Source: Shewanella sp. KX20019 (GTDB lineage: Bacteria > Pseudomonadota > Gammaproteobacteria > Enterobacterales > Shewanellaceae). From it: a stretch of DNA of 64,000 nt. The notes under the pieces are model-generated. The model was not told the DNA's origin. It searched no databases and saw only the letters and a program-made list of their open reading frames with translations. Below, piece after piece: positions 35,390-45,405 of this stretch; position 1 is the first letter of the stretch; each line of letters opens with the position of its first letter. The stretch is taken from NCBI RefSeq assembly GCF_016757755.1, contig NZ_CP068437.1, forward strand, positions 4,712,001 through 4,776,000, written 5' to 3'. Both the position numbers and the translations under genes were made by a program.

Positions 35390-37396
35390 ATGAGATTCAA
35401 ATTTAACCTCATCACGTTATCACTTCTCGCCATATCGGGCGCGGTAACGGGCTCAGCAATGGCGGCAGACTTTGGCGTAAACAGGGCTAATACCAGTACT
35501 GTTAAACAGGGCACATTTCAATGTAAGCGTTGCCCTCAAGTCGATGGCTATAGCGGCACAATCGCTATCAATGCCGCCTATATTGAGAGCGATGATATTC
35601 ACTCCGGCAATGCTTTCGGTACCGGCAAAGACGGCCCGAATGCCAGTTTAGATGCCGACCTCAATTACCGAAACGATGCAGGCTATAAGGCCAAGTTTCA
35701 GGCACACCGGTTAGGTCTGGATAACGGCTTCGCTCACCTTAAAGCTGGAAAATCAGGTCACTATGAGCTAGTTGCTGATTATCAACAACAAACCCGCTAT
35801 CAGTCTGGCGATGCACACAGTCAGTTATGGTACAAAGATGGCGTGTTGACCCCGAGTGAACATACTCAGACCCAGGAGCTCTCCCTGCAGAGAAACAAAG
35901 CTGGCCTGGGTCTGAGTTATGGCCGGGATTTCTATCAGGCTTACCTGCGTTATGATCACGAGAATAAAACCGGCTACCAGAGCAGCAGCATTGTCACTCC
36001 GCGACCAGTTAATTTCGGTCAGCCTGTCGATGCCAACACAGATAGCCTCACCACAGGTCTGTCACTGTCTGGCGATAGTTGGTCTACAGACTTCAATTAC
36101 TTTGTCAGTCAGTATAACAACGATATCGGCGCCTTAAGTCTACCCTACCTGTATGACGTCTTTGCACCTGCTCCTGACAATCAGGCTCATCAACTTAGCC
36201 TGTCGGGTCAATATCAGTTAAACCGCACCGTCATAAGCGGCCGCCTGACATCGGGCAAGATGATCCAGGACGATGATTTGATCCAGATGTCCGGTAACCC
36301 ACTACAAAACTGGGACGGAGAGGTCGAGACTTTAGACGGCAAGCTGTCAGTCACCTCGCTTGTGAGCAATAAATTCAGACTCGGCGGCAGTGTCGATTAC
36401 AGCAAGCGCGACAACAAGAGCTCGGTATGGGAGTTCGCTCAATATGAAGTTAACGGCATCACGGGTGCATTTAAGCAAAGTGTTCCTTTAGACACCGAAC
36501 GTCGCGGCCTCAAGGTTAATGCCAGTTATCGCTTCAGCGGCGACTATCGCCTACAGGCCGGCTACGACCGTAAAGAGATGGAACGTAGCCATGGCGACCG
36601 TGAGCAGACCAATGATAATGTGCTATGGGCCAAGCTCAATGTCCGCGCATTGGATAATCTCAAGCTTAAGTTTAAGGCCTTCCTCGATAATCGTGGCGGC
36701 AGCGAATATCAAACCAGCGAACTGACCTCATCTGAAGCTAACCCTTTGCTACGGAAATACTACCTGGCTGACCGAAAGCGCACCGCCTTCGAAGCCAAGT
36801 TTAATCACACCCCGACCTCTTGGCTCAGCCTAGATATGACCGCCCGCTATGCCAAAGATGATTTTGATGAGACTCAACTGGGCCTGACCGAATCTGAAGA
36901 TTACGGTTATGACATCAACCTTGGCCTGCAACTTGATGCGCACCTGTCAGGTTATGCCTTTGCCGGTCAGCAGTGGATCGACTCTGCACAAGCCGGCAGT
37001 CAGAGTTTCTCAACTCCTGATTGGTTCGCCGATATCGAAGATGAGTTTATCAACCTGGGCGCGGGTTTTACCTACACTGGGCTACTGAAAGACAAGCTCA
37101 GTCTGGGCGGCGATTACCTATTCACAAACTCCACCAGCGATACGATAGTCACCTATGACGCCACCACGCCACAGGGGGATTACACCTCTTTCAACCATAG
37201 TCTCAAGCTACATGCGAACTACGCATTGAGTGAAGAGATGGCGTTAAAACTGGCTTACCAGTATGAGCGCTATTACGACACCAATTACGCGCAAATTGAT
37301 GTCGATACTGTTCCAGGCCTGACCACCTTAGGTGACCTGAACCATAACTATAACGCGCACCAAGTGATGTTGTCGTTTAGCTACCTGCTGCGCTAA
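35390..37396 (+). CDS. dmsF: MtrB/DmsF-family outer-membrane barrel
   Basis: A 668-residue protein with a signal peptide (ending AMA) and a CKRC motif (C45, C48) near the start of the mature part, typical of the MtrB/PioB family. Many amphipathic strands follow and the chain ends in MLSFSYLLR. It forms the sheath around the decaheme cytochrome. It follows dmsE by 15 bases and precedes dmsA. Confidence 0.92.
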   Translation: MRFKFNLITLSLLAISGAVTGSAMAADFGVNRANTSTVKQGTFQCKRCPQVDGYSGTIAINAAYIESDDIHSGNAFGTGKDGPNASLDADLNYRNDAGYKAKFQAHRLGLDNGFAHLKAGKSGHYELVADYQQQTRYQSGDAHSQLWYKDGVLTPSEHTQTQELSLQRNKAGLGLSYGRDFYQAYLRYDHENKTGYQSSSIVTPRPVNFGQPVDANTDSLTTGLSLSGDSWSTDFNYFVSQYNNDIGALSLPYLYDVFAPAPDNQAHQLSLSGQYQLNRTVISGRLTSGKMIQDDDLIQMSGNPLQNWDGEVETLDGKLSVTSLVSNKFRLGGSVDYSKRDNKSSVWEFAQYEVNGITGAFKQSVPLDTERRGLKVNASYRFSGDYRLQAGYDRKEMERSHGDREQTNDNVLWAKLNVRALDNLKLKFKAFLDNRGGSEYQTSELTSSEANPLLRKYYLADRKRTAFEAKFNHTPTSWLSLDMTARYAKDDFDETQLGLTESEDYGYDINLGLQLDAHLSGYAFAGQQWIDSAQAGSQSFSTPDWFADIEDEFINLGAGFTYTGLLKDKLSLGGDYLFTNSTSDTIVTYDATTPQGDYTSFNHSLKLHANYALSEEMALKLAYQYERYYDTNYAQIDVDTVPGLTTLGDLNHNYNAHQVMLSFSYLLR

Positions 37397-37436
37397 TGCA
37401 AACAGTGCTAATCATAACTGCAATGAGGAAAAGATA

Positions 37437-39866
37437 ATGGAACGCAGAAGTTTCTTAAAAATGAGTGCCGCACTAAGTTGCGCAGCAACGGTTTCAGGCT
37501 GTAACTCAAGCTCTAAAGATGTTGAAGTAGTACCGCCTACGCCCCCCGTGGTTGGTGAAAATCTAAACTGGTCGGCTTGTCTGGTTAATTGTGGATCTAA
37601 CTGCCCAGTACAGGTTTTTTCTACCGATGGGGTGATCACCCGAGTAGAGTCTCAATTTACCACCACAGATAAATACGGTGACCACGACGTACGCGCCTGC
37701 CCACGTGGTCGATCGCTACGTAAACGTGTCTATGCTCCCGATCGTCTGAAATACCCGATGAAGCGTGTTGGTCCTCGTGGCAGTGGACAATTTGAGCGGA
37801 TCAGCTGGGATGAAGCTCTGGATCTGGTGGCTGAAAAACTGCAAGGCACCATAGATCAGTACGGTAATGAATCGATTCACTTCACCTATAACTCAGGTGC
37901 GCGTTATCACTTTTCTGGTAAGCAGTGTCTCTACCGTCTAATGAACCTTAAGGGTGGTTATCTCAACGCCTATGGTGATTATAGCTGGTCACAAATTTAT
38001 GAAGCTGCTGGGCAAACATACGGCTCAGCGGGTCCCGGTTGGCAGGGAAGCAGCGTCTCTGAGATGCAAAATTCAGACTTAGTGCTGATGGTCGGCTACA
38101 ACCCATCTGAGATCCGCATGAGTGGTTCGGGTGAAGCCTATGACTTCCTAGTACAGAAACAGCAGCATAAGTTTAAGACTATCTTGATCGATCCACGTTA
38201 TACCGATTCTGCCGTAGGTAAGGAAGATCAATGGCTCGCTATCCGTCCGGGAACCGACGCGGCGCTATTCGAAGCCTTAGCTTATGAATGGATCACCACC
38301 AACACAGTTGATCAGGCCTTCTTAGATAAATACTGTGTCGGTTATGACGAGAAGACCATGCCTGCTGGCATTGGCTACGAAGAGAGCTATAAGGCGTATA
38401 TTCTCGATAATGCGACGGTTGGTGACTCAACTCCTGGTGTTAATGCTAAGACACCAGAGTGGGCAGCTGCGATCACAGGTATCGAAGCCCACCTCATTGT
38501 CGAGTTGGCCCGCGAGCTGGCTGCAGCTCGAGCACCTTTCATCCAAATTGCCGCGTCATTAAACCGTCAGGCTGCCGGTGAAAACAACACCCGAGCCGGT
38601 TACATGCTGCCTATTCTGTTAGGTCAATTGGGTCTGCCCGGCACTAACTGCGGTGGCCTGTGTAAGGGCTCTTCTCTGCACGCACCGTCAATGCCTACAG
38701 GCTCAAACCCAGTAAAGAAAGCCATCTCATTCTTTACCTTCACTCAGGCCATCGAAGACGGTAAGAACATGACCGTCCTGTCCGATGGGGTACAAGGTGT
38801 CGATCTTGATGAAGAGGGTGACGGTAAGCTAGACACAGATATCAAAGCAATCATCAATTACGGTGGCAACGCGCTGATTAACCAACATTCAGACGTGCGA
38901 AAAACAGAAACCTTGCTTAAAGACGACACCAAGTGTGAATTTATTCTGGTCGTCGATAACTGGATGACACCCAGTGCCAAGTTTGCCGATATCTTGCTGC
39001 CAGACGTATCCTGGCTTGAATCAGAGGACTTAGTTAACCAAAGCTACGCTGCAGGAGATACAGCCTCTTTGGTACAGATGAGCAGCGGCGTTGAACCTAT
39101 GTTCGAGAGCCGTCCTATCTATGAAGTCTGTGTCGATCTTGCTAAACGTATGGGTGTTGAAGCAGAGTTTACCGAAGGTAAGAGCCGCAAAGATTGGCTG
39201 GATCAATTCTATGCCGAATCTAAAGCTGCCACCCCAGAACTACCAGAAAAAGAGGTGATGCTCACACAAGGTATCTATCGTAAGTATTTGCCGAACGGCG
39301 GCTATATTGTACTGGAAGACTTCCGCACCGACCCTGATGCAAATCCCCTAGGCACGCCATCAGGAAAGATTGAGATCTATTCATCACGCCTGGCAGAGAA
39401 AGCCCGTACCTGGAAGCTCAAAGAGGGTGACGTAATATCTGCGCTACCTAAATATGTGCCAACCAGGGAAGGTTATGAAGATACCGAGACCAAGAAAAAG
39501 TATCCATTACAGCTTACAGGTTATCACACCAAGGGCCGTGCCCACTCTAGTTTCCACAACGTTCCCTGGCTACGCGAAGCTGTACAGGATGCTGTATGGA
39601 TGAACCCGCTAGATGCGAATAAGCGCGGACTCAAAACTGGCGATAAGGTCCATATATTCAATGATCGTGGCACCATCGAAGTCGAAGTAAAGGTTACGCC
39701 TCGTATCATGGTCGGCGTAACAGCACTGGGTCAGGGCGCATGGTTCCAACCCGGCGGCGATGTGGATAAAGGTGGTTGTTTGAACGTGCTAACCACACAA
39801 CGCACCACACCTGTAACTAAAGGTAATCCTCAGCACACAAACCTAGTTGAAATCCGTAAGGTCTGA
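37437..39866 (+). CDS. dmsA: molybdopterin DMSO reductase catalytic subunit, exported lipoprotein
   Basis: An 809-residue Mo-bisMGD enzyme. The N-terminus carries a Tat signal (RRSFLKM, 4-10) that ends in a lipobox (VSGC), so it is exported and lipidated; in Shewanella the protein is placed on the outer cell surface. CLVNCGSNC is the start of the [4Fe-4S] Cys cluster. GDYSWSQIYEA is the region of the likely Mo-ligand Ser. Later come the MGD-binding stretches (LVMVGYNPSEIRMSG-like, INYGGNALINQHSD) and the C-terminal MNPLDANKRGLKTGDKV domain. Reduces DMSO to DMS. Genes order and lipobox support the extracellular type. Confidence 0.92.
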   Translation: MERRSFLKMSAALSCAATVSGCNSSSKDVEVVPPTPPVVGENLNWSACLVNCGSNCPVQVFSTDGVITRVESQFTTTDKYGDHDVRACPRGRSLRKRVYAPDRLKYPMKRVGPRGSGQFERISWDEALDLVAEKLQGTIDQYGNESIHFTYNSGARYHFSGKQCLYRLMNLKGGYLNAYGDYSWSQIYEAAGQTYGSAGPGWQGSSVSEMQNSDLVLMVGYNPSEIRMSGSGEAYDFLVQKQQHKFKTILIDPRYTDSAVGKEDQWLAIRPGTDAALFEALAYEWITTNTVDQAFLDKYCVGYDEKTMPAGIGYEESYKAYILDNATVGDSTPGVNAKTPEWAAAITGIEAHLIVELARELAAARAPFIQIAASLNRQAAGENNTRAGYMLPILLGQLGLPGTNCGGLCKGSSLHAPSMPTGSNPVKKAISFFTFTQAIEDGKNMTVLSDGVQGVDLDEEGDGKLDTDIKAIINYGGNALINQHSDVRKTETLLKDDTKCEFILVVDNWMTPSAKFADILLPDVSWLESEDLVNQSYAAGDTASLVQMSSGVEPMFESRPIYEVCVDLAKRMGVEAEFTEGKSRKDWLDQFYAESKAATPELPEKEVMLTQGIYRKYLPNGGYIVLEDFRTDPDANPLGTPSGKIEIYSSRLAEKARTWKLKEGDVISALPKYVPTREGYEDTETKKKYPLQLTGYHTKGRAHSSFHNVPWLREAVQDAVWMNPLDANKRGLKTGDKVHIFNDRGTIEVEVKVTPRIMVGVTALGQGAWFQPGGDVDKGGCLNVLTTQRTTPVTKGNPQHTNLVEIRKV

Positions 39867-39878
39867 TAGGAGTTAACA

Positions 39879-40514
39879 ATGAGTAATAATATCCAATACG
39901 GCTTTCATGTCGACGCAAGTAAATGTACTGGCTGCAAAACCTGCCAGATATCGTGTAAGGATCGTAAAGACCTTCCCGTGGGTATCAATTGGCGCCGGGT
40001 TTATGAATATGGTGGAGGACAATGGACAGAACATGGTGATGGTACTGTCAGCCAAAATGTATTTGCTTATTACATGTCTATCGGTTGTAACCACTGCTCC
40101 GAACCAGTATGTGTTAAGGCCTGCCCGACTGGCGCGATGCACAAGCGCCGCGAAGATGGCTTAGTCCATGTAGCAACGGATCTGTGTATCGGTTGTGAAA
40201 GCTGCGCGAGAGCCTGCCCATACGATGCGCCACAGATAGACAAAGAACGTAAGGTGATGACCAAATGCGATGGTTGCTATGAGCGTTTAGCCGAAGGTAA
40301 GCAGCCTTCATGTGTCGAGTCTTGCCCTATGCGTGCCATCGACTTCGGTCCAATGGAAGAGTTAAAGGCTAAGTACCCAGCGGCCATCAATCCCGATGTA
40401 GCCCCGCTGCCACAAAGCAGTGTGACGACACCCAACTTACTTATCACGCCTAACCGCCATTCTCGCCCAAGTGGCGCCACAGATGGAGATGTGTTGAACT
40501 ACTCAGAAGTTTAA
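39879..40514 (+). CDS. dmsB: DMSO reductase iron-sulfur electron-transfer subunit
   Basis: A 211-residue ferredoxin-like protein with four [4Fe-4S] cluster blocks: CTGCKTCQISC, CNHCSEPVCVKACP, CIGCESCARACP and CDGCYERL with PSCVESCP. It carries electrons from the decaheme to the Mo centre of DmsA. There is no signal peptide, so it probably travels through Tat together with DmsA, as in related enzymes. It lies 12 bases after dmsA and is followed by a hairpin with T-run. Confidence 0.93.
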   Translation: MSNNIQYGFHVDASKCTGCKTCQISCKDRKDLPVGINWRRVYEYGGGQWTEHGDGTVSQNVFAYYMSIGCNHCSEPVCVKACPTGAMHKRREDGLVHVATDLCIGCESCARACPYDAPQIDKERKVMTKCDGCYERLAEGKQPSCVESCPMRAIDFGPMEELKAKYPAAINPDVAPLPQSSVTTPNLLITPNRHSRPSGATDGDVLNYSEV

Positions 40515-40524
40515 CCCTGCTTGG

Positions 40525-40553
40525 TGCCATTCGTTTTGAATGGCATCTTTTTT
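40525..40553 (+). terminator. intra-operon terminator between dmsB and dmsG
   Basis: The stem TGCCATTC / GAATGGCA with a GTTTT-like loop and six T residues. It lies between the structural genes and the chaperone gene and so may lower expression of the latter. Confidence 0.8.
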
Positions 40554-40596
40554 GCTGTTATTTACGACACCTTTTAGCTACAAAAATGAGGTTAGC

Positions 40597-41256
40597 ATGT
40601 CACTCCTTAGCGAAAATGAGATCCTTGAATATCAAGGCATTGCGCGCATTCTTCACAATGTGCTCTTTAACGACCCAACACCCGAGTTGATCCAAAGTTT
40701 TATAGAACACCATGCAGCCCAAAGCTGGCCACAGTTCACCGCATCAGAGCGAGAGACCTCGGGTCGGAAACTGCTCTTAGCTTATCTCGGTCAATGGACT
40801 AGCGAAAAACAACAAGCCTTAAAACTGGACTATGCACAACTATTCTATGGACCGGGTGAGCCCAATGCCGTGCCTTGGGGGTCGGTCTATCTGAGCGAGA
40901 GGCAACTCCTCAATGACAAGTCAACTCTGGCACTCAAAGCCTTCTATCAAGAACACGGGATCAGCTTCAAGCTAGAGACTAATCAACCGGTGGATCATAT
41001 CGGTCTATTTTTCGCCGTGTTGGATCAGATGTTTAGTCAATGGACTCTAACTGAAGATAACGAGCCACTAACGCGCAGTTGCATGATCCTGCTACAGCAA
41101 CACTTGTTACCCTGGTCAGACCGCTGCCTCGAACTCATGATTGAACATGCCGAAACTGATTTTTATCGCGGTATAGCATTGCTGACTCAAGCTTATTTAG
41201 AGGGACTGACTCAAAGATTAAATTTGCTGCCTATGACGGCACGCTTATATCGTTAA
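40597..41256 (+). CDS. dmsG: TorD/DmsD-family chaperone for DmsA
   Basis: A 219-residue all-helical protein of the TorD/DmsD/NarJ type: LDYAQLFYGPGEPNAVPWGSVY-like core with the YxxLFxGPG and PWxSVY signatures, then EHGISFKLETNQPVDHIGL. It binds the DmsA Tat signal and assists cofactor loading. ATG 40597 has GAGG upstream; a longer in-frame start would overlap the terminator and has no site. Confidence 0.88.
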   Translation: MSLLSENEILEYQGIARILHNVLFNDPTPELIQSFIEHHAAQSWPQFTASERETSGRKLLLAYLGQWTSEKQQALKLDYAQLFYGPGEPNAVPWGSVYLSERQLLNDKSTLALKAFYQEHGISFKLETNQPVDHIGLFFAVLDQMFSQWTLTEDNEPLTRSCMILLQQHLLPWSDRCLELMIEHAETDFYRGIALLTQAYLEGLTQRLNLLPMTARLYR

Positions 41257-41286
41257 TAGACAAGATTTCATAACGGGTGAGTTGAT

Positions 41287-41739
41287 ATGACATTCATTAA
41301 AGCGCTGGGTATGCAGTGGAATAAAGGGAAGCTGGCGCAACAGCTTGAGCAGGCTCTGATGCTGGAGCCTGAGATCCACTCTCTTTTTATCGGGGCAACC
41401 ACAATCACCACCGTCTCCAATCTTATCGCAGCCATCGGCTTTCACGACTCAGAGACTCAAGAGCAGCCGCTCCCCCATGAGTTTATACTCACCATACTGT
41501 GCGACTGTTTTCGGCTATTGATGATCAAACAAATTGAACATGACAATTTAAGCCAGGCCGAACACCTGATCATGCAACTTGCAAACATCTGGGCAGCAAA
41601 AGAGTTGGATAACAAGCCAGGCAATGAACTCAACCAGACTCAATATCGAGAGGTACAACAACAGATCCTCAAACTGACCGAACAGCTCGAGATGCTCAAT
41701 CGGCAGAGGCGGCTTCAAAAAAGAAACATGGGACGCTAG
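41287..41739 (+). CDS. dmsH: DmsH-like protein of unknown function
   Basis: A 150-residue predicted cytoplasmic helical protein, the last gene of the dms operon, 30 bases after dmsG. It has no signal peptide, and a Gln/Leu/Arg-rich C-terminal coiled coil (EVQQQILKLTEQLEMLNRQRR). Named only by position as in Shewanella dmsEFABGH operons. Its role is unknown. Confidence 0.6.
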   Translation: MTFIKALGMQWNKGKLAQQLEQALMLEPEIHSLFIGATTITTVSNLIAAIGFHDSETQEQPLPHEFILTILCDCFRLLMIKQIEHDNLSQAEHLIMQLANIWAAKELDNKPGNELNQTQYREVQQQILKLTEQLEMLNRQRRLQKRNMGR

Positions 41740-41900
41740 CTGAAACTCTACAAACTAATCGGAGGCCTAATGTTCTAACCTTACTACTCATGATGAGTAT
41801 TTAGCGCTTGTAACAAGCTGAAGCTCAAACTGCTTTACCATCTATAGGAGCATTATTAGAACCGAATTTGACCAATTCAGCTCTTTTTATATCGGGAACA

Positions 41901-42968
41901 TTACCTTAAATAATATTTCAACTTATCTTCTTGCTCCAGCAGACTCTGATACAAGGTAAATTGATTCGCTGCCCGCTCAAGGTTATGTCCTTGATGGTGT
42001 ATTTGGAAATAGACGTCACCATTGAGATGATCGGTTAAGAATCGAACTCCGATCATCAAACACATCACTTTCGCGCCCAGCCACAAACTGCGGCGTTCAA
42101 GCTCCGATAAAATCGGCGCAAGCTCGACTAAGTAGCCTTTACAAATAGCAGCAAAAATAGACTCTCTCACCATCACTTTATCCAGTGTCGTCGAGTCCTC
42201 CTCTTCAGGGCTACAGAAGGTACGAACCATGTCGCCAAAGTCATACATCAAGTAGCCTTTCATGCAGGTATCAAGATCGATAATCGCCATACTGCTCATA
42301 TCGCGCTTATCAAACAGCATGTTGTTGATCTTGGTATCATTATGACAAATACGTTGTGGTAAATTAGCTTCAACCTCTACCAGTTCTTGCAGTAACTCAG
42401 TTTGCCCCATCACCATATCAACCCAATGCTGACACTCTTGCAAACGCGCTTTGCCGTCTTTTGCAACGGCGTCAGACAGCTGTTCTATCCGTCCCGGGAG
42501 GTGATGAAAATGTGGGATCACATCTTCGAGTAATTCGGCGTTGAGATCGCTAAGCGAATAGGAAAAATGGCCAAATGCTTTGGCCGCAATCTCGGCGTGA
42601 GATTCAGTGCTAACAACGTCAACACTACGGCTGTTAGGCAGGTAATTAATAGCCCGCCAATAACCTTGTTCACCGAGATCTAAAGACAATGCGCCCTCTT
42701 GAGTTAACTCTGGAGAGACCACGTGTAACTGGTATTGCCCGGCTTGGCTTTTTGCCGCTAAATGTCGACTGATCCGCTCTGCATTATTGACCAAAGCATC
42801 CGGCGTAGTAAAAACTTGTGTATTGATTTTTTGCAGCACCAGCTCACCCGCTGGCCAACGTACCAAAAAAGTATGGTTTATATGACCATTACCCAATGGT
42901 GACACCTTGGCATTTTCCATCTGTTCGCCAAAATGCGACAAAACGTTTTGTCTTATAAAGTCAATCAC
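41901..42968 (-). CDS. NahK-like N-acetylhexosamine kinase (APH fold)
   Basis: A 355-residue phosphotransferase with the aminoglycoside-phosphotransferase fold. N-lobe: SPLGNGHINHTFLV and LVLQKINTQVF; C-lobe: catalytic CHNDTKINNMLFD (HxDxxxxN-type loop), metal-binding IDLDTCMKGYLMYDFGDMVR. These parts strongly recall NahK of the lacto-N-biose pathway. It would phosphorylate an N-acetylhexosamine at C1. The next gene upstream is a nucleotidyltransferase, so the pair could make a UDP-sugar. Assignment to a substrate is inference. Confidence 0.75.
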   Translation of the reverse strand: MIDFIRQNVLSHFGEQMENAKVSPLGNGHINHTFLVRWPAGELVLQKINTQVFTTPDALVNNAERISRHLAAKSQAGQYQLHVVSPELTQEGALSLDLGEQGYWRAINYLPNSRSVDVVSTESHAEIAAKAFGHFSYSLSDLNAELLEDVIPHFHHLPGRIEQLSDAVAKDGKARLQECQHWVDMVMGQTELLQELVEVEANLPQRICHNDTKINNMLFDKRDMSSMAIIDLDTCMKGYLMYDFGDMVRTFCSPEEEDSTTLDKVMVRESIFAAICKGYLVELAPILSELERRSLWLGAKVMCLMIGVRFLTDHLNGDVYFQIHHQGHNLERAANQFTLYQSLLEQEDKLKYYLR

Positions 42969-43046
42969 CCAACACTCCAGTTCTCAGTCAATATTGTTGC
43001 TTCTACCTGTTTATCAGTCAGGTTTTTGGTGCAAATGCATTAGCGG

Positions 43047-43946
43047 CTATGTTTGCGGTACCGCTAATTTTTCCAATAGTTTACGTTTAACCCACTCGGC
43101 GTCTTCAGGGTAAGTCACTCCATACCAAGATTCTTGCGCCACACTGACATAAACATCTCGAGAGTCAGTGCTAGTATTACCTTGCTGTAAGCTAGTTTGC
43201 ACCACACTGGGTAGATAACACTCACTTTTAGTGAGCCTACCGTGCTGTAGAATAAAACGGCTTAATTCAGTTTCGATAGCGGCAAAGATATCAGCTTTAA
43301 AGCCCCAACATGTCATCGACACCAACGCATCATTTCCAATTGCTGACCGTTTACCCTCGAGGGTGCCAACTAAACCATTGGCGTGCGATTGAATGTCTAG
43401 CCATTCTTCAACATCAACCAGTTTGCCATCCTCAACCTGACATAAACCCCGATTAACACCGCCATTATCAGACAAGGTCAAGTTGATCGGATAGGCCACC
43501 ATCATCCAATCGTCAATGCTATTTAGTAGCCCTTCTGCCAGCAATACAAACGCGCTATCGCCATAAAAATCGTCAGCATTAATCACCGCCATTGGACCCG
43601 CTACCTGATTTCTTGCACTCCATAGAGCGTGTGCAGTACCCCATGGTTTTTTACGCAACGCTAAATCAGCGTATTTGATAACCGCTGCAGGTAGGTCATC
43701 GAGCGACTGCATACAGTAATCGCACACGAAATCGGCAGGTAACTTATCCGCTAATAGCGTATCTAACGTGTCGACCAACTCAGGTCGAATGACCAAGACG
43801 GCTTTGGTAAAGCCTGCTCGATATGCGCTTTGCAGTGATAACTCCAGCATGGTCTCACCATTAGGGCCGAGTGCAGCAAGCTGCTTATCGCCGCCAAAAC
43901 GGGTACCTAAACCCGCCGCTAGAATAACCAAGGTTAAATCTGGCAT
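43047..43946 (-). CDS. sugar-phosphate nucleotidyltransferase
   Basis: A nucleotidyltransferase of about 299 residues. The N-terminus LTLVILAAGLGTRFGGDKQLAAL carries the GxGTRxG triphosphate-binding signature; VINADDFYGD is the metal-binding Asp region; WGFKAD lies near the C-terminal sugar site. I set the start at the ATG nine codons into the longer frame because it directly precedes the fold. It is upstream of, and likely co-transcribed with, the NahK-like kinase: kinase plus nucleotidyltransferase would form a two-step salvage to a nucleotide sugar. Confidence 0.75.
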   Translation of the reverse strand: MPDLTLVILAAGLGTRFGGDKQLAALGPNGETMLELSLQSAYRAGFTKAVLVIRPELVDTLDTLLADKLPADFVCDYCMQSLDDLPAAVIKYADLALRKKPWGTAHALWSARNQVAGPMAVINADDFYGDSAFVLLAEGLLNSIDDWMMVAYPINLTLSDNGGVNRGLCQVEDGKLVDVEEWLDIQSHANGLVGTLEGKRSAIGNDALVSMTCWGFKADIFAAIETELSRFILQHGRLTKSECYLPSVVQTSLQQGNTSTDSRDVYVSVAQESWYGVTYPEDAEWVKRKLLEKLAVPQT

Positions 43947-44064
43947 TATTTTATCTACCAAGCGTCTAATCATCGCTGTTACAACACGACGTAGCGTATA
44001 AAGTTAAGGCGAAGCAGTTTAATGACTCTAATCACTAATTTCCACTAATACCCGATACAGCAGC

Positions 44065-45153
44065 TTATAAATAAGTAGAGAATGCCGCTACTTTACCAAT
44101 CGCCGCTTGGCTACCTTTCAAACTAAAGTTATAGCCACACAAATTCACACTTCCTCGACGCGCCATATCGACAATAATCGCTTTGGTATCTAGCGGGGAA
44201 AAGCGTGCTTCAGTGCCAGTATCGGCTAGCAGATCGACCACAACGGTGCGATATTCGGTGCCGTTATTAAACTTAAGCGCCGAACAGCTTCTATCGCCCT
44301 TAGCGGTCGCAAGTGACCATAATTCTGTTGGCAAGCCCGTTTCACCCAGCCATCTTACGATGAGCACATCATCTTCAAGTACTAAGCTAAATCCATCTGG
44401 CAGAGTGGTAATTTCACGCTCTATTATCGGTGTATTAGCAATGTTGCTAACCTCGGCGATATCCTGCTCTGTGGCATTCACAGCATCAGTTGGAATAAGT
44501 GACCAAATGCTGAGCAACAGCATAACGAGCGTCAATGAAGCAACGGCAGAAAATGCTACCTTTTGATTGCTCATTAACCAATTTTGCATCTGAGTAAAGC
44601 GAACATTGCTCCTGTTTGACGGGCGCGATGTTTGCGGATCAGCAAATTCATTATCATTTTCTTCAACGGTTGGTTCAGTAAAAGTGGTTAAATCCGCTTC
44701 AGACTTATGATTGCTTAATGTCGGCTCCACTCGTACTCGAGCATTACTGGCCCTTGTATTGGCGCTGACTTTTATCGGCCCTGAGTAGCCTTGCTGGTAT
44801 TGAGTGGCTGATGTAGCGGGCAAAATAGCGATATAACCAATAGCCAGTGCGGCAAAGAGCATAAAAGTGAGCAGCAGCATCACACTGTCGATATGTATCA
44901 ATGTGAGCATCACTAAGATAAAGGGGGCGACCACCAATGCGGTCAGCCTAGGTGACTTACCACTATCACGTAGTCGCCTTAGGCTGGTTAATGTCAGTAT
45001 TGGCGAAAGCAGCAGGCCAACTAAATACTGCACAGATGCAGTGCCAAATACCACCATAGCCAACAGCAAAGTAAAGAAAATCAAGCCGCTGATGCTTGCG
45101 AACCGCTGGCCGTTGTCGCGACCAATTAAACAAAAAAGTGCCGAGAACTGCAT
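44065..45153 (-). CDS. DUF805-like membrane protein with an extracytoplasmic domain
   Basis: A 362-residue protein. Hydrophobic segments near residues 20-55 and 70-115 contain SLRRLRDSGKSP, the hallmark of DUF805 proteins. A soluble linker (about 120-195) leads to one more helix (about 200-220; FSAVASLTLVMLLLSIWSLI) and a C-terminal domain of about 140 residues with beta-rich character. The function is unknown. It is a single minus-strand gene, divergent from gmk. Confidence 0.6.
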   Translation of the reverse strand: MQFSALFCLIGRDNGQRFASISGLIFFTLLLAMVVFGTASVQYLVGLLLSPILTLTSLRRLRDSGKSPRLTALVVAPFILVMLTLIHIDSVMLLLTFMLFAALAIGYIAILPATSATQYQQGYSGPIKVSANTRASNARVRVEPTLSNHKSEADLTTFTEPTVEENDNEFADPQTSRPSNRSNVRFTQMQNWLMSNQKVAFSAVASLTLVMLLLSIWSLIPTDAVNATEQDIAEVSNIANTPIIEREITTLPDGFSLVLEDDVLIVRWLGETGLPTELWSLATAKGDRSCSALKFNNGTEYRTVVVDLLADTGTEARFSPLDTKAIIVDMARRGSVNLCGYNFSLKGSQAAIGKVAAFSTYL

Positions 45154-45399
45154 ACCTTGATATACCTACCTTCTTCAATGGAATATGACTAAATAAGCGG
45201 ATTTTACCCGCTTAACTACAAATCACGTTTGTCTTATGTTCAGGCGATAACATAAAAACTAAAAAAATAGCCTACCCAATTTGCCTGAAGATGTCAGTGT
45301 TTTAGGCATATACAGCGAAATTAATCTAAAAAACGAGGGCAAACATAAAATATTATCTCGCTTAAAGCGCATCACTAGCGCAAATATCACCCTAGACTG

Positions 45400-45405
45400 T
45401 ATAAT
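45400..45405 (+). promoter_or_regulatory. candidate -10 element of the gmk-rpoZ-spoT operon
   Basis: A perfect TATAAT about 55 bases upstream of gmk, followed at once by a GC-rich discriminator GCCCGGC. GC-rich discriminators are typical of promoters repressed by ppGpp, which would be fitting for an operon encoding SpoT. No good -35 box is visible. Confidence 0.4.
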
